A stretch of 59,662 nucleotides of DNA from the NCBI GenBank assembly GCA_027019175.1, contig JALUXB010000037.1, forward strand, positions 1-59,662. Reading direction: 5' to 3'. This DNA comes from Sulfurovum sp. (lineage in GTDB: Bacteria; Campylobacterota; Campylobacteria; Campylobacterales; Sulfurovaceae). Below are positions 42,761 to 50,544 of the stretch, piece after piece. Every line of letters begins with the position of its first letter. The stretch's first letter is position 1. A model generated the notes under the pieces. The model made no database searches, was not told the DNA's origin, and saw only the letters and a program-made list of their open reading frames with translations. Both the position numbers and the translations under genes were made by a program.

Positions 42761-43402
42761 ATGGCTATTGTCAAGCAGACTGCTTTGGTGATGTTGGCAA
42801 CACTGGGGCTTCATGCCGCTATTTTGGATGATCTTGTGGAAAAAGTAGGTAACTATGCAACACACGCTTCACATAAAGGCCATCATCATGCACACCGTAA
42901 GCATCATTCTCTACATACCATATCACAAGAGCGTCAATGGCAGTATGCATTGAAGTTTCTGGGCTATTACCATGGTACTATAGACGGTGATCTGCTGACA
43001 CCGGAGTCTTACCATGCTATTGAACAGTTTCAGTTTGCGCACCAAGCTTTGGCAACTGGTTTTTTAGATAACCGATATAAACCCTATCTTTCAGATATTT
43101 ACAGACAAATTGCGTTGCAGCACGATATTGTGTATGCGGGCAAAGAGAAAGACCGGATCATACGAAAAAAACAGGCTGCCCTCCTGGTTTTGGGCTACTA
43201 TAACGGAAAAATAGACGGAAAGTTCGGAGTAAAGAGCAAAGAAGCATGGGAGCATGCGCTTGCTGTACGGCAGGATGAGCAGACACTCTTTGATCAGGCA
43301 CGAAAAGAGGTAGAAGAGAAACTGCAGATAATGAAAGATCCCCATTACTTCTCCCGCCATTACCATGATGAAACATCTCAATCAGATGAGGTATCACTGT
43401 AG
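42761..43402 (+). CDS. Secreted protein with two peptidoglycan-binding-like repeats
   Basis: 213 residues with a short signal sequence (MAIVKQTALVMLATLGLHAA). A His-rich patch (THASHKGHHHAHRKHHSLH) follows. Two similar units, QWQYALKFLGYYHGTIDGDL and QAALLVLGYYNGKIDGKFGV, each followed by a helix, match the PG_binding_1 pattern LxxLGYYxGxIDGxxG. No catalytic domain is visible, so it may anchor or sense the wall. It is divergent from hisS and convergent with tmk. Ribosome site AAAGGAGG is strong. Confidence 0.75.
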   Translation: MAIVKQTALVMLATLGLHAAILDDLVEKVGNYATHASHKGHHHAHRKHHSLHTISQERQWQYALKFLGYYHGTIDGDLLTPESYHAIEQFQFAHQALATGFLDNRYKPYLSDIYRQIALQHDIVYAGKEKDRIIRKKQAALLVLGYYNGKIDGKFGVKSKEAWEHALAVRQDEQTLFDQARKEVEEKLQIMKDPHYFSRHYHDETSQSDEVSL

Positions 43403-43407
43403 TTTTT

Positions 43408-43983
43408 CTAATGCTTCAGATATGCATTGATCTCATCATGGATAGTTTCGATAGGTTGTGTCGCATCGATAAAAAGATGGGGAATCTTGAGACGCAGAAT
43501 GCTCTCTTTCATATGTTCCTGCACCTGCAAAAGATATTCCAGTCCTCTAAGTTCAATACCATCAAGCGCTTTTTGGGAAGTACGGGATTTGAGTGTCTCC
43601 ATGTCTGTAAGAAAAAGTATAACACGGTCTGGAAGATCGTTGTGAAGTGCAAACTTGTTGAGTGAGACCAGTTCATCAAAGTCAAAGTCGCCGTTGGCAA
43701 GTGCATAGCCGATACCGGAGATAAATCCTCTGTCCGAAACTACAAGTTTGTCTCTGTTTGGTTTAACGACTTCTTCGTAGTGTTCTGCCCGGTCTGCAAG
43801 AAAGAGGAGCAGTTCGGCACGTTTGGAACGCAGGCTGTCTTGCAGCAGTATTTCTCTGGCATGTTTGCCAAAAGCTGTACCGCCGGGTTCATGGGTTGTA
43901 ACAATGTCCGGATACTTCTCTTTGAGCAGTGCAATTTGAGTGCTTTTGCCGCAGGTGTCGATGCCCTCGAACAAGATATACAT
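43408..43983 (-). CDS. tmk: Thymidylate kinase
   Basis: 191 residues; dTMP + ATP to dTDP. P-loop FEGIDTCGKSTQIALLKE, DRx motif SDRGFISGIGYA, LID SRTSQKALDGIELRGLEYLL. Short, ordinary family length. ATG at 43983 overlaps the coaD stop by one base (TGATG). Complete. Confidence 0.95.
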   Translation of the reverse strand: MYILFEGIDTCGKSTQIALLKEKYPDIVTTHEPGGTAFGKHAREILLQDSLRSKRAELLLFLADRAEHYEEVVKPNRDKLVVSDRGFISGIGYALANGDFDFDELVSLNKFALHNDLPDRVILFLTDMETLKSRTSQKALDGIELRGLEYLLQVQEHMKESILRLKIPHLFIDATQPIETIHDEINAYLKH

Positions 43984-44459
43984 CAGCTGCGTATCTCCCG
44001 TATGATTCTGTGTACATCGGGGGCAACGAGGTGGTCTATTTTGCCGTCATAGGCAAGAATGGCACGTACGACCGAAGAGCTGACAAAGGCATGGTTGAGG
44101 CTTGGCATGAGGTAGATGGTTTCAAGGTCAGGCTTGAGTGATGCATTGGCGTACCCCATTTGAAGCTCATACTCGAAGTCACTGACAGCACGAAGACCAC
44201 GTACGACAATGTTGGCGTCTAAATCGTCAGCAAGGTCTACCAGCAGTTTGTCAAAACCGATGGTTTCAACTTTGGGAAACGCTTTGGTTGCCGACTGTAC
44301 CATCTGGATACGCTGCTCGAGGGTAAACATCGGCTTTTTGGCTTCAGACGCTGCAACAGCGACAATAATACGGTCAAACATATTGAAGGCACGGCTGATG
44401 ATGTCAAGGTGTCCGTTGGTGATGGGGTCGAAAGTACCGGGATAGATTGCTGTTTTCAT
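43983..44459 (-). CDS. coaD: Phosphopantetheine adenylyltransferase
   Basis: 158 residues from the ATG at 44459 (MKTAIYPGTFDPITNGHLDI); a longer start begins in the intergenic repeat array and is rejected. Motifs: YPGTFDPITNGHLDIISRAF, NIVVRGLRAVSDFEYELQM, and AFVSSSVVRAILAYDG. Penultimate step of coenzyme A synthesis. The region before it is a composite repeat (44483-44647) rather than a promoter with clear hexamers. Confidence 0.95.
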   Translation of the reverse strand: MKTAIYPGTFDPITNGHLDIISRAFNMFDRIIVAVAASEAKKPMFTLEQRIQMVQSATKAFPKVETIGFDKLLVDLADDLDANIVVRGLRAVSDFEYELQMGYANASLKPDLETIYLMPSLNHAFVSSSVVRAILAYDGKIDHLVAPDVHRIIREIRS

Positions 44460-44482
44460 CTGAATTCTCCGATGAAAACGGC

Positions 44483-44514
44483 ATTGAAGATTGAGAATTG
44501 AGAATTGAGGATTG
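44483..44514 (+). repeat. Heptad array ATTGARR, 4.5 copies
   Basis: Units ATTGAAG, ATTGAGA, ATTGAGA, ATTGAGG and a partial ATTG. It is the left arm of a composite inverted structure whose right arm is at 44613-44647. Confidence 0.7.
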
Positions 44515-44516
44515 TC

Positions 44517-44609
44517 GGTATGCATTGCTTTGCAATGCTTCTGTTTGAAAGGGTCATTATTGTCTTCTCTTTAGTAAATCAAAGCTTTTCTTGGAAAGAA
44601 AAGCATACC
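44517..44609. repeat. Composite inverted element with two inner hairpins
   Basis: Outer ends GGTATGC (44517) and GCATACC (44603) are complements. Inner hairpins: GCATTGC, TTT, GCAATGC at 44522-44538; and GCTTTTCTT, GGA, AAGAAAAGC at 44584-44604. Read inward from either end, the order is purine-rich heptads, GGTATGC, hairpin. This is the REP-like plan (tag then hairpin, twice, in opposite orientation) with different sequence from the GTAG family. Confidence 0.55.
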
Positions 44610-44612
44610 ATA

Positions 44613-44647
44613 ATTCCTCATTCCTCATTCTTAATTCCTCATTCTAA
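44613..44647 (-). repeat. Heptad array ATTCYYN, five copies
   Basis: Units ATTCCTC, ATTCCTC, ATTCTTA, ATTCCTC, ATTCTAA. It ends two bases before the ubiX stop codon. As minus-strand sequence it is GA-rich, like the array at 44483. Confidence 0.7.
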
Positions 44648-44649
44648 AC

Positions 44650-45171
44650 TTATTCCCAGCGGGTATAGAGTTCATTTGGAATCCCCAGTACATCATACCA
44701 TTTTCCGATGAGGAACCGTTCCATCTCTTCAAGGCTTTGGGTATTGGCATAATAGCCCATGACCGGTGGTGCGATGATGACGCCAAGAGAAGCGAGTTTA
44801 TGCATATTCTCCAGGGCAATGGCGGAAAAGGGCATTTCACGTGGGGCAAGGAGGAGTTTTTTCTGCTCTTTGAGCGCGACTGCCGCGACACGGGTGGCAA
44901 GATTGTCGCTGATGCCGCAGGCGATTTTAGCCAGGGTATTCATAGAGCAGGGGATGATAGCAGTCGCATCGACACCGAACGAACCGCTGGAGACGGATGC
45001 AGCGATGTTATCACTTGTATGCAGTGTGACATTTTTGTTTTCAAACTGCTCCACTGTGAGTGCATTGTCAGAGACCACCACGTGTACTTCGATGCTTTCG
45101 GGCAGATAGTCGACAAATTTTTTGCCAAGTCCCACGCCGCTGGCACCGGTGATGGCTACAACAAGTTTCAT
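44650..45171 (-). CDS. ubiX: UbiX-type flavin prenyltransferase
   Basis: 173 residues from the ATG at 45171 (MKLVVAITGASGVGLGKKFV). The N-terminal Rossmann-like motif GASGVGLG, the PCSMNTLAKIACGISDNLATR stretch split around residue 90, and KKLLLAPREMPFSAIALENM are family marks. It makes prenylated FMN, the cofactor of UbiD-type decarboxylases (none in this window). It starts four bases after the sufT stop. Confidence 0.92.
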   Translation of the reverse strand: MKLVVAITGASGVGLGKKFVDYLPESIEVHVVVSDNALTVEQFENKNVTLHTSDNIAASVSSGSFGVDATAIIPCSMNTLAKIACGISDNLATRVAAVALKEQKKLLLAPREMPFSAIALENMHKLASLGVIIAPPVMGYYANTQSLEEMERFLIGKWYDVLGIPNELYTRWE

Positions 45172-45175
45172 GGGC

Positions 45176-45673
45176 TTAGAGCATTCCCATTGCCAGTTTG
45201 GCTTCATCACTCATTTTATCCTGACCCCATGGCGGATCAAAGACAAGTTCCACATCGAGGCACTCGAGTCCTTCCATACGCTTTGGTATAGAGCGTACAA
45301 GGTCAACAATGACTTCACTCATTGAACAGGTTGCCGATGTGAGTGTCATAACCACTTTGCAGCCGCTGAGTTTGCTTGTCGGGTTCTTCCAGCAGTCAAT
45401 GTCGTAGATGAGGCCGAGGTTGTAAATGTCTACGGGAAGCTCCGGATCATAGATAGTCTTGAGCTGCTCTATGACCTTCTCTTTCATTGCTTCATCTGCT
45501 TCTGCATTTTCCGGTTTGGTACAGCCGTCTTCTACCTGATCGAAACGGTTGTCTACACCTCCGACTGGTGTACTGTCTGCTTCGGCTCCCTTGCCGAATT
45601 TTCGCTCCCACGCTGCCATCTCTTCAGCGTTGCTTGGGATGTCGTCAAACTGAATGTCGTTTGGGTCTTTCAT
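45176..45673 (-). CDS. sufT: SufT/MIP18-type (DUF59) Fe-S cluster assembly protein
   Basis: 165 residues; a 60-residue acidic N-terminal extension, then a DUF59 domain: YDPELPVDIYNLGLIYDIDC, VVMTLTSATCSMSEVIVDLV, and the conserved DPPWGQDKMSDEAK end. DUF59 proteins help insert clusters into target enzymes. Located downstream of sufE with a 282-nt gap filled by repeats. Symbol by family. Confidence 0.85.
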   Translation of the reverse strand: MKDPNDIQFDDIPSNAEEMAAWERKFGKGAEADSTPVGGVDNRFDQVEDGCTKPENAEADEAMKEKVIEQLKTIYDPELPVDIYNLGLIYDIDCWKNPTSKLSGCKVVMTLTSATCSMSEVIVDLVRSIPKRMEGLECLDVELVFDPPWGQDKMSDEAKLAMGML

Positions 45674-45738
45674 GGATGATCCTTTATTTGGATTTATTTT
45701 ATCAAAATTTATTAATGTTATACAGCTTTGTTTCTCTT

Positions 45739-45768
45739 GTCATCCCGGACTTGATCAGGGATCTTGAC
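45739..45768. repeat. CATCCCGGACTTGATC-type palindrome
   Basis: Arms ATCCC..GA and TC..GGGAT, within a frame GTC...GAC. This motif resembles widely scattered palindromes in proteobacterial genomes (TCATCCCGGACTTGATCCGG kind). It is in the sufE-sufT gap. Confidence 0.5.
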
Positions 45769-45793
45769 GTAAATCAGTTATTAGACGTTCTTC

Positions 45794-45861
45794 TTCATTT
45801 CTTTTTTTCTTTGTTCGCGTGACAAAGAAAAAAGAGAAACGAAGCAAAGAAAAAAAGAAAA
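45794..45861 (+). repeat. 68-bp direct repeat copy 1 with A/T-rich hairpin
   Basis: Contains a hairpin of 11 pairs (TTTTTCTTTGT with ACAAAGAAAAA, loop TCGCGTG), then AGAGAAACGAAGCAAAG and a poly-A run. Copy 2 is at 46409. Sequence of stem and tail kept; loops differ. Confidence 0.7.
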
Positions 45862-45929
45862 CACGATAACGCGTGATTTTTGTCAAATTTCCTTGACCAA
45901 TTAAGGTCGATTATAAAATCGTTCTATCT

Positions 45930-45957
45930 GAACGCTGAACGCTGAACGCTGAACGCT
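45930..45957 (+). repeat. Heptad array GAACGCT, four copies
   Basis: Four exact tandem copies of GAACGCT. The last copy provides part of the sufE stop codon (45956-45958, minus). The minus-strand reading is AGCGTTC. Confidence 0.85.
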
Positions 45958-46375
45958 ATCCTTGTTCCTTACACTTCTGCGCATACCCATATACCTTCTT
46001 CAAAAACGCCTCCATGCTTTGCTGTCTGACAGGGGAGAGGAGTTCTACGATGCCAAGGTCCTGCAGTTTGGCAGGGTCAAATGACAAAATCTCGTCAGGT
46101 GTTCGGTTGGAGAAGATGTCCAGCAGCAGGGTCATCATCCCTTTTGCCATCTCTGAGGTGCCTTCACCACGTAAAACAAGTTTGCCGTCTTTACATTCAC
46201 CTACCAGCCATGCATCCGAAGAGCACCCGTGTACGTAGGTATCATCATTCTTCTCTTCCGGCGGCAGGGTAGTATGTTTCTTGCCAAGATCGAAGACATA
46301 TTCGAGTTTGCTGTTGTCATCGGGAAAGAGGGCAAAGTCCTCTTTGTACTGTTTGAGTGTCTCTTCCATGGTCAT
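45956..46375 (-). CDS. sufE: SufE sulfur-transfer protein
   Basis: 139 residues from the ATG at 46375 (MTMEETLKQYKEDFALFPDD), spaced seven bases from AAGGA; the ATG at 46381 is only one base away from it, so I prefer the second. Family marks: the sulfur-accepting Cys in YVHGCSSDAWLVGECKDGK, and SEMAKGMMTLLLDIFSNRTP. It would take sulfur from the SufS cysteine desulfurase (not seen here) and pass it to SufBCD. Confidence 0.92.
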   Translation of the reverse strand: MTMEETLKQYKEDFALFPDDNSKLEYVFDLGKKHTTLPPEEKNDDTYVHGCSSDAWLVGECKDGKLVLRGEGTSEMAKGMMTLLLDIFSNRTPDEILSFDPAKLQDLGIVELLSPVRQQSMEAFLKKVYGYAQKCKEQG

Positions 46376-46408
46376 GTTCATGTCCTTAATGGTTATTTTA
46401 CTTCTCTC

Positions 46409-46471
46409 TTCATTCCTTTTTTCTTTGTATCAGCACAAAGAAAAAGAGAAACGAAGCAAAGAAAAAAGAAA
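46409..46471 (+). repeat. Direct repeat copy 2 with A/T-rich hairpin
   Basis: Same 11-pair stem (TTTTTCTTTGT with ACAAAGAAAAA), loop ATCAGC, then the same AGAGAAACGAAGCAAAG tail. Together with copy 1 it brackets sufE in the same orientation. Confidence 0.7.
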
Positions 46472-46594
46472 GGCTGAAGGACTGACGTGTTGTCGTTGTA
46501 GTACCTTCTGCTGTAAAGTTTCTATGACAATTAATGTTTTTGAGCCAAAATAATTTCGATTAAGGTTTTATTTAACACAAAGTCATAAAGTTTC

Positions 46595-47770
46595 CTAATT
46601 CCTATAGAACGCCTCATCAAACGTCTTCTTGATGATCTCCTGATGTCTGTGGTCTTTTACCTGCTCAATAAGCGTATTGGCAAAGGCGATAACGAGCATT
46701 TTCCTTGCCTCTACCTCACTGATACCGCGTGAACGCAGGTAGAAGAGCTGTTTTGGATCAAGCTGCCCGGTGGTCGATCCGTGGCTTGCTTCCAGTTCGT
46801 CTATGTAGATCTCAAGCTGCGGTTTGGCGGCCATGTAGGCTTTCTCGTCAAGCAAAATCGCTTTGGAGTTCTGGTGTGCTTTGGTGTACTTTGCCGTGTG
46901 TTCAACTTTGATGAGCGCATCGAAAATCCCTCTGGAGTGGCCGTCAAGAATGTTCTTTGCCTCCTGATGGGAGGTGGCGTGTTCACCCCTGTGGATAATT
47001 TTCGAGACTGTACCACGCTGCGCTTCGTTGTTGAGGTAGAGCAAGTGTCCCGCATCGATGTGCGCATAGCGGTCAAGCTCTGCTTTGATCAACTGCAGTC
47101 CCATATCTTCACCCATATCGAAGCTCTTTATGACGGCATTGGCACGCTGGTCGAGCTTGAATCGGTGGGAAGCGACCATGGCATATTGGTTGTCATGCAT
47201 GTTCTGGTTTTTGACCATACGCAGTGTACTGTCCGGTGCTACGAAAATATCGTAACCATAGAGCACGAGTGTATCGCTGATATCTTCAGCCTGGAAACTC
47301 TCGAACACTGTTGAGTGGCGGTTTGCCTGATTGAGCAGGACAATACGGTAGTTGATGAGTGCGCCGCTTTGGGTATAGCGGTGTTCTATCTCTATGTCTG
47401 CATCACCATCGAGGTCTATCTTGATCACATGCGGGCTGAGCAGATGCCCCAGATAGTACATGGGGTCGAAATGTGCCATATCCATCGCCTGGCACTGCTC
47501 GTAGTAGATACGCATCCCTTTGGGGGCATGGGTGACCATACCATCAGTAATGACGATCTTCTCCGCCTCCTCGATGGGGTGGGGCACGTAGGAGAGTGTA
47601 CGGTACTCTTTCTCGTAAAACTTCTCAATCTGGAAGTAGCGGTACTCTTCACTTTTCTTTGTCGGCAGACCAATAGCCGCAAAACGCTCCAGTGCAGCAG
47701 CTTTAGGATCAACCCCAAGCAGTGCAGCAGCTTCCTCTACGGTTTTTTGTTTGAGATCAAGCAGCTTCAT
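46595..47770 (-). CDS. sufD: SufD Fe-S cluster scaffold subunit
   Basis: 391 residues. The SufBD-type beta-helix appears around VIKIDLDGDADIEIEHRYTQ, with C-terminal family region DEKAYMAAKPQLEIYIDELE, ASHGSTTGQLDPKQLFYLRS and RGISEVEARKMLVIAFANTL. Partners SufB and the SufC ATPase. It overlaps sufC by four bases (ATGA). Confidence 0.95.
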   Translation of the reverse strand: MKLLDLKQKTVEEAAALLGVDPKAAALERFAAIGLPTKKSEEYRYFQIEKFYEKEYRTLSYVPHPIEEAEKIVITDGMVTHAPKGMRIYYEQCQAMDMAHFDPMYYLGHLLSPHVIKIDLDGDADIEIEHRYTQSGALINYRIVLLNQANRHSTVFESFQAEDISDTLVLYGYDIFVAPDSTLRMVKNQNMHDNQYAMVASHRFKLDQRANAVIKSFDMGEDMGLQLIKAELDRYAHIDAGHLLYLNNEAQRGTVSKIIHRGEHATSHQEAKNILDGHSRGIFDALIKVEHTAKYTKAHQNSKAILLDEKAYMAAKPQLEIYIDELEASHGSTTGQLDPKQLFYLRSRGISEVEARKMLVIAFANTLIEQVKDHRHQEIIKKTFDEAFYRN

Positions 47771-48519
47771 GCCTCTTCCTCGATGCTCTCGTACCCTTCC
47801 TCTTCAAGCTGTGCAACCAGCTCAGGGCCGGCAGTTTTGATGATGCGCCCGTCTTTGAGTACATGGATGTAGTCAGGCTTGATATAGTCAAGAATGCGGC
47901 TGTAGTGGGTGATGACGAGGAAGCTGCGTTTGCCGTCTTTCATCATGTTGATCCCCTCACTGACCGCGCGCAGTGCGTCGATGTCAAGTCCGGAGTCGAT
48001 CTCGTCAAGGATGATCACCTCAGGTTCGAGCATCAGCATCTGCAGAATTTCGTTACGCTTCTTCTCTCCGCCGGAGAAGCCTTCGTTGAGCGAACGGCTG
48101 ATCATATCGGCCTTCATACCGAGCATCTCGAGGTACTTTTTCATCTCGCGCAGGAACTCTGCAGCATTGAGCTCCTCTTTGCCTTCGTGCTTGCGCTTGG
48201 CGTTGAGAGCCGTTCTTAAGAAGTAGGCGTTGTTGACCCCCGGGATCTCTACAGGGTGTTGAAAGCTGAGGAAGATCCCCTCAAGCGCTCTCTCTTCGGG
48301 TTCCATATTGAGAATGCTCTTGCCTTTGTAGAGGATGTCTCCTTCGGTTACTTCGACATCATAATGCCCTACAATGGTCTTGCTGAGGGTTGATTTACCT
48401 GCCCCATTTGGCCCCATAATGGCGTGTACCTTACCCGGTTCAAGCTCCAGATTGAGCCCCTTGAGAATCTCCTTCTCTCCGATCTTTGCATGTACGTCTT
48501 TAATTTCCAGTATTTTCAT
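47767..48519 (-). CDS. sufC: SufC ATPase
   Basis: 250 residues. Walker [15 protein letters not shown], signature [18 protein letters not shown], Walker [19 protein letters not shown] and H-loop [11 protein letters not shown]. The typical SufC region [18 protein letters not shown] is intact. Drives SufBD remodelling during Fe-S assembly. Overlaps sufB and sufD by four bases each. Confidence 0.97.
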   Translation of the reverse strand: MKILEIKDVHAKIGEKEILKGLNLELEPGKVHAIMGPNGAGKSTLSKTIVGHYDVEVTEGDILYKGKSILNMEPEERALEGIFLSFQHPVEIPGVNNAYFLRTALNAKRKHEGKEELNAAEFLREMKKYLEMLGMKADMISRSLNEGFSGGEKKRNEILQMLMLEPEVIILDEIDSGLDIDALRAVSEGINMMKDGKRSFLVITHYSRILDYIKPDYIHVLKDGRIIKTAGPELVAQLEEEGYESIEEEA

Positions 48520-49949
48520 CCTACGCTTCCTTCCAGTGTTAGTTCCAATAGTGCTTTTGCCTCAACGGCGTACTCCATAGGGAGTTGTGAAAAGACCTCT
48601 TTACAGAAGCCGTGTACAATCATGCTCACCGCGCTCTCTTCATCGATGCCTCTTTGTCTGAGGTAAAAGAGCTGCTCGTCGCTGATCTTGCTTGTGGTTG
48701 CTTCATGTTCAACCTGTCCGTGAATATCCTTGCTCTCGAGGTAGGGGAAGGTGTGTGCCCCACACTGGTCGCCGATGAGCAGAGAGTCACACTCGGAGTA
48801 GTTTCTCGCCCCGTGTGCGTTGGCACCTATCTTGACCAGCCCACGGTAGGTGTTCTGCCCTTTCATTGCCGAGATACCCTTGGAGATGATGGTCGAGCTT
48901 GTGTTCTTGCCAAGGTGGATCATCTTTGTTCCGGTGTCTGCCTGCTGTGCTAGCGTGGTAACGGCAACAGAGTAGAACTCGCCTACAGAGTTGTCACCCT
49001 TGAGGATACAGCTTGGGTACTTCCAGGTGATCGCGGAACCGGTCTCCACCTGCGTCCAGCTGATCTTGGAGTTATCCCCTGCACAGATACCGCGTTTGGT
49101 AACGAAGTTGTAGATACCTCCCTTACCGTTCTCATCACCGGGGTACCAGTTTTGAATGGTGGAGTATTTGATCTCTGCATCTTTCATGGCAACCAGTTCG
49201 ACAACAGCAGCATGCAACTGGTTCTCGTCACGCGTAGGCGCTGAACACCCTTCATTGTAGCTGACGTAACTGCCTTCATCGGCAACGATGAGCGTACGCT
49301 CGAACTGTCCTGTATTGAGTGCGTTGATACGAAAATAGGTGCTAAGCTCCATCGGGCAGCGTACCCCTTTTGGAATGTAAACGAACGTTCCGTCGGTAAA
49401 GACAGCGGAGTTGAGCGCTGCGTAGAAGTTGTCGGTCATGGGTACGACGCTGAACATATACTTCTTTATAAGCTCCGGATAGTCTTTGATCGCTTCGGAG
49501 ATGGAGCAGAAGATGATGCCGTGTTTGTTGAGCTCTTCAGTGTAGGTGGTCTTGACCGAAACGGAGTCTACGACCGCATCGACGGCAACACCGGCAAGCT
49601 GTTTCTGCTCTTCCAGCGGAATACCGAGCTTTTTGTACGCCTCCAATATCTTGGGGTCTACTTCATCAAGACTCTCAGGTCCTTTCTTGGGTGCGGCGAA
49701 GTAGGAGATGGACTGGTAGTCAATAGGCTCATACTTCAAATGTCCCCAGCGGGGCTCTTCCATCTTTTGCCATTTTTCGAATGCCTTTAGACGCAGTTCG
49801 AGCATCCACTCAGGCTCCTCTTTTTTCTTTGAAATAAATCGTATGGTATCTTCATTGAGTCCGGGCGGTACCACGTCGGTTTCGATATCTATTTCGAAAC
49901 CGAGCGAATACTCACCCGAAACGGCTTTGTTGATCTCTTCTTGTGCCAT
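48516..49949 (-). CDS. sufB: SufB Fe-S cluster scaffold
   Basis: 477 residues. Start [20 protein letters not shown]; family segments [60 protein letters not shown], and [20 protein letters not shown] with the catalytic Cys. The C-terminus [20 protein letters not shown] is typical. First gene of the SUF operon, under the promoter at 49982. Confidence 0.97.
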   Translation of the reverse strand: MAQEEINKAVSGEYSLGFEIDIETDVVPPGLNEDTIRFISKKKEEPEWMLELRLKAFEKWQKMEEPRWGHLKYEPIDYQSISYFAAPKKGPESLDEVDPKILEAYKKLGIPLEEQKQLAGVAVDAVVDSVSVKTTYTEELNKHGIIFCSISEAIKDYPELIKKYMFSVVPMTDNFYAALNSAVFTDGTFVYIPKGVRCPMELSTYFRINALNTGQFERTLIVADEGSYVSYNEGCSAPTRDENQLHAAVVELVAMKDAEIKYSTIQNWYPGDENGKGGIYNFVTKRGICAGDNSKISWTQVETGSAITWKYPSCILKGDNSVGEFYSVAVTTLAQQADTGTKMIHLGKNTSSTIISKGISAMKGQNTYRGLVKIGANAHGARNYSECDSLLIGDQCGAHTFPYLESKDIHGQVEHEATTSKISDEQLFYLRQRGIDEESAVSMIVHGFCKEVFSQLPMEYAVEAKALLELTLEGSVG

Positions 49950-49981
49950 GGGTTTTCCTAATTCGGAGTTATTTTGTATTA

Positions 49982-50010
49982 TTTATAGCATAAAATGGGT
50001 TAACGGTCAA
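49982..50010 (-). promoter_or_regulatory. Sigma70 promoter of the suf operon
   Basis: On the minus strand TTGACC (50005-50010) and TATAAA (49982-49987), exactly 17 nt apart. It lies about 32 nt before the sufB ATG. A possible iron- or redox-responsive operator could lie over it, but no known box is certain. Confidence 0.7.
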
Positions 50011-50054
50011 GTGATACAGATCAATTTTTGAAGATTTTGTAAAAATACGTGGAA

Positions 50055-50131
50055 GTGGAGCGGGAGACGGGACTCGAACCCGCGACCCTCAGCTTGGAAG
50101 GCTGACGCTCTAGCCAACTGAGCTACTCCCG
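50055..50131 (-). tRNA. tRNA-Gly (UCC), CCA encoded
   Basis: Minus-strand sequence starts GCGGGAGTAGCTCAGTTGG, has anticodon loop CTTCCAA and the GTTCGAGTC T-loop, with a closing GCGGGAG/CTCCCGC acceptor stem and T73-CCA. It is the downstream member of a Leu-Gly pair. Confidence 0.95.
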
Positions 50132-50198
50132 CATGGAGTTTTCATTGTTCCAATGAAGGCTTATGACTGATAAGAAAGTGTTTAAAGCAAATCCCAAA

Positions 50199-50214
50199 GC
50201 ACAACCGGTTGTGC
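50199..50214. repeat. 16-bp perfect palindrome between the two tRNA genes
   Basis: GCACAACCGGTTGTGC is its own reverse complement. It lies in the 155-nt spacer between tRNA-Leu and tRNA-Gly; it could be a processing hairpin or a dimer-binding site. No T-run follows. Confidence 0.45.
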
Positions 50215-50286
50215 GAGCCTTCTACTGAAGAAGTCTCAGCGACAGCGTAGCGATTTGGGCTTTGCTCAAACGCATTCTGGATTAAA

Positions 50287-50372
50287 TGGTACCTCGGGCC
50301 GGAATCGAACCGGCACGGGCAAAGCCCATCAGATTTTGAGTCTGACGTGTCTACCAATTCCACCACCGAGGC
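50287..50372 (-). tRNA. tRNA-Leu (CAA), CCA encoded
   Basis: Minus-strand sequence starts GCCTCGGTGGTGGAATTGG, has anticodon stem TCAGA/TCTGA with loop CTCAAAA (anticodon CAA), a long variable arm (GGGCTTTGCCC) as class II tRNAs have, T-loop GTTCGATTC and A73-CCA. 86 nt. Confidence 0.95.
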
Positions 50373-50497
50373 AACAGCATTGTATAAATGCAGTCGAATT
50401 CTACCTCCAATGAACTTAAAGCACGATTTAAGATGAGGCAAAGGATTAAAATATGTCAATTTGACCCACTTCCAAACCGTGCCTAAAGAATATCTGA

Positions 50498-50503
50498 TAT
50501 AAT
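50498..50503 (+). promoter_or_regulatory. -10 box of ftsK
   Basis: TATAAT 42 nt before the GTG start. No -35 at a fitting distance (TTGACC at 50461 is too far). Surrounding bases are AT-rich. Confidence 0.4.
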
Positions 50504-50544
50504 AATCGCATTAATTAATATTAAAATTATTTTCAGGAAAGTGT

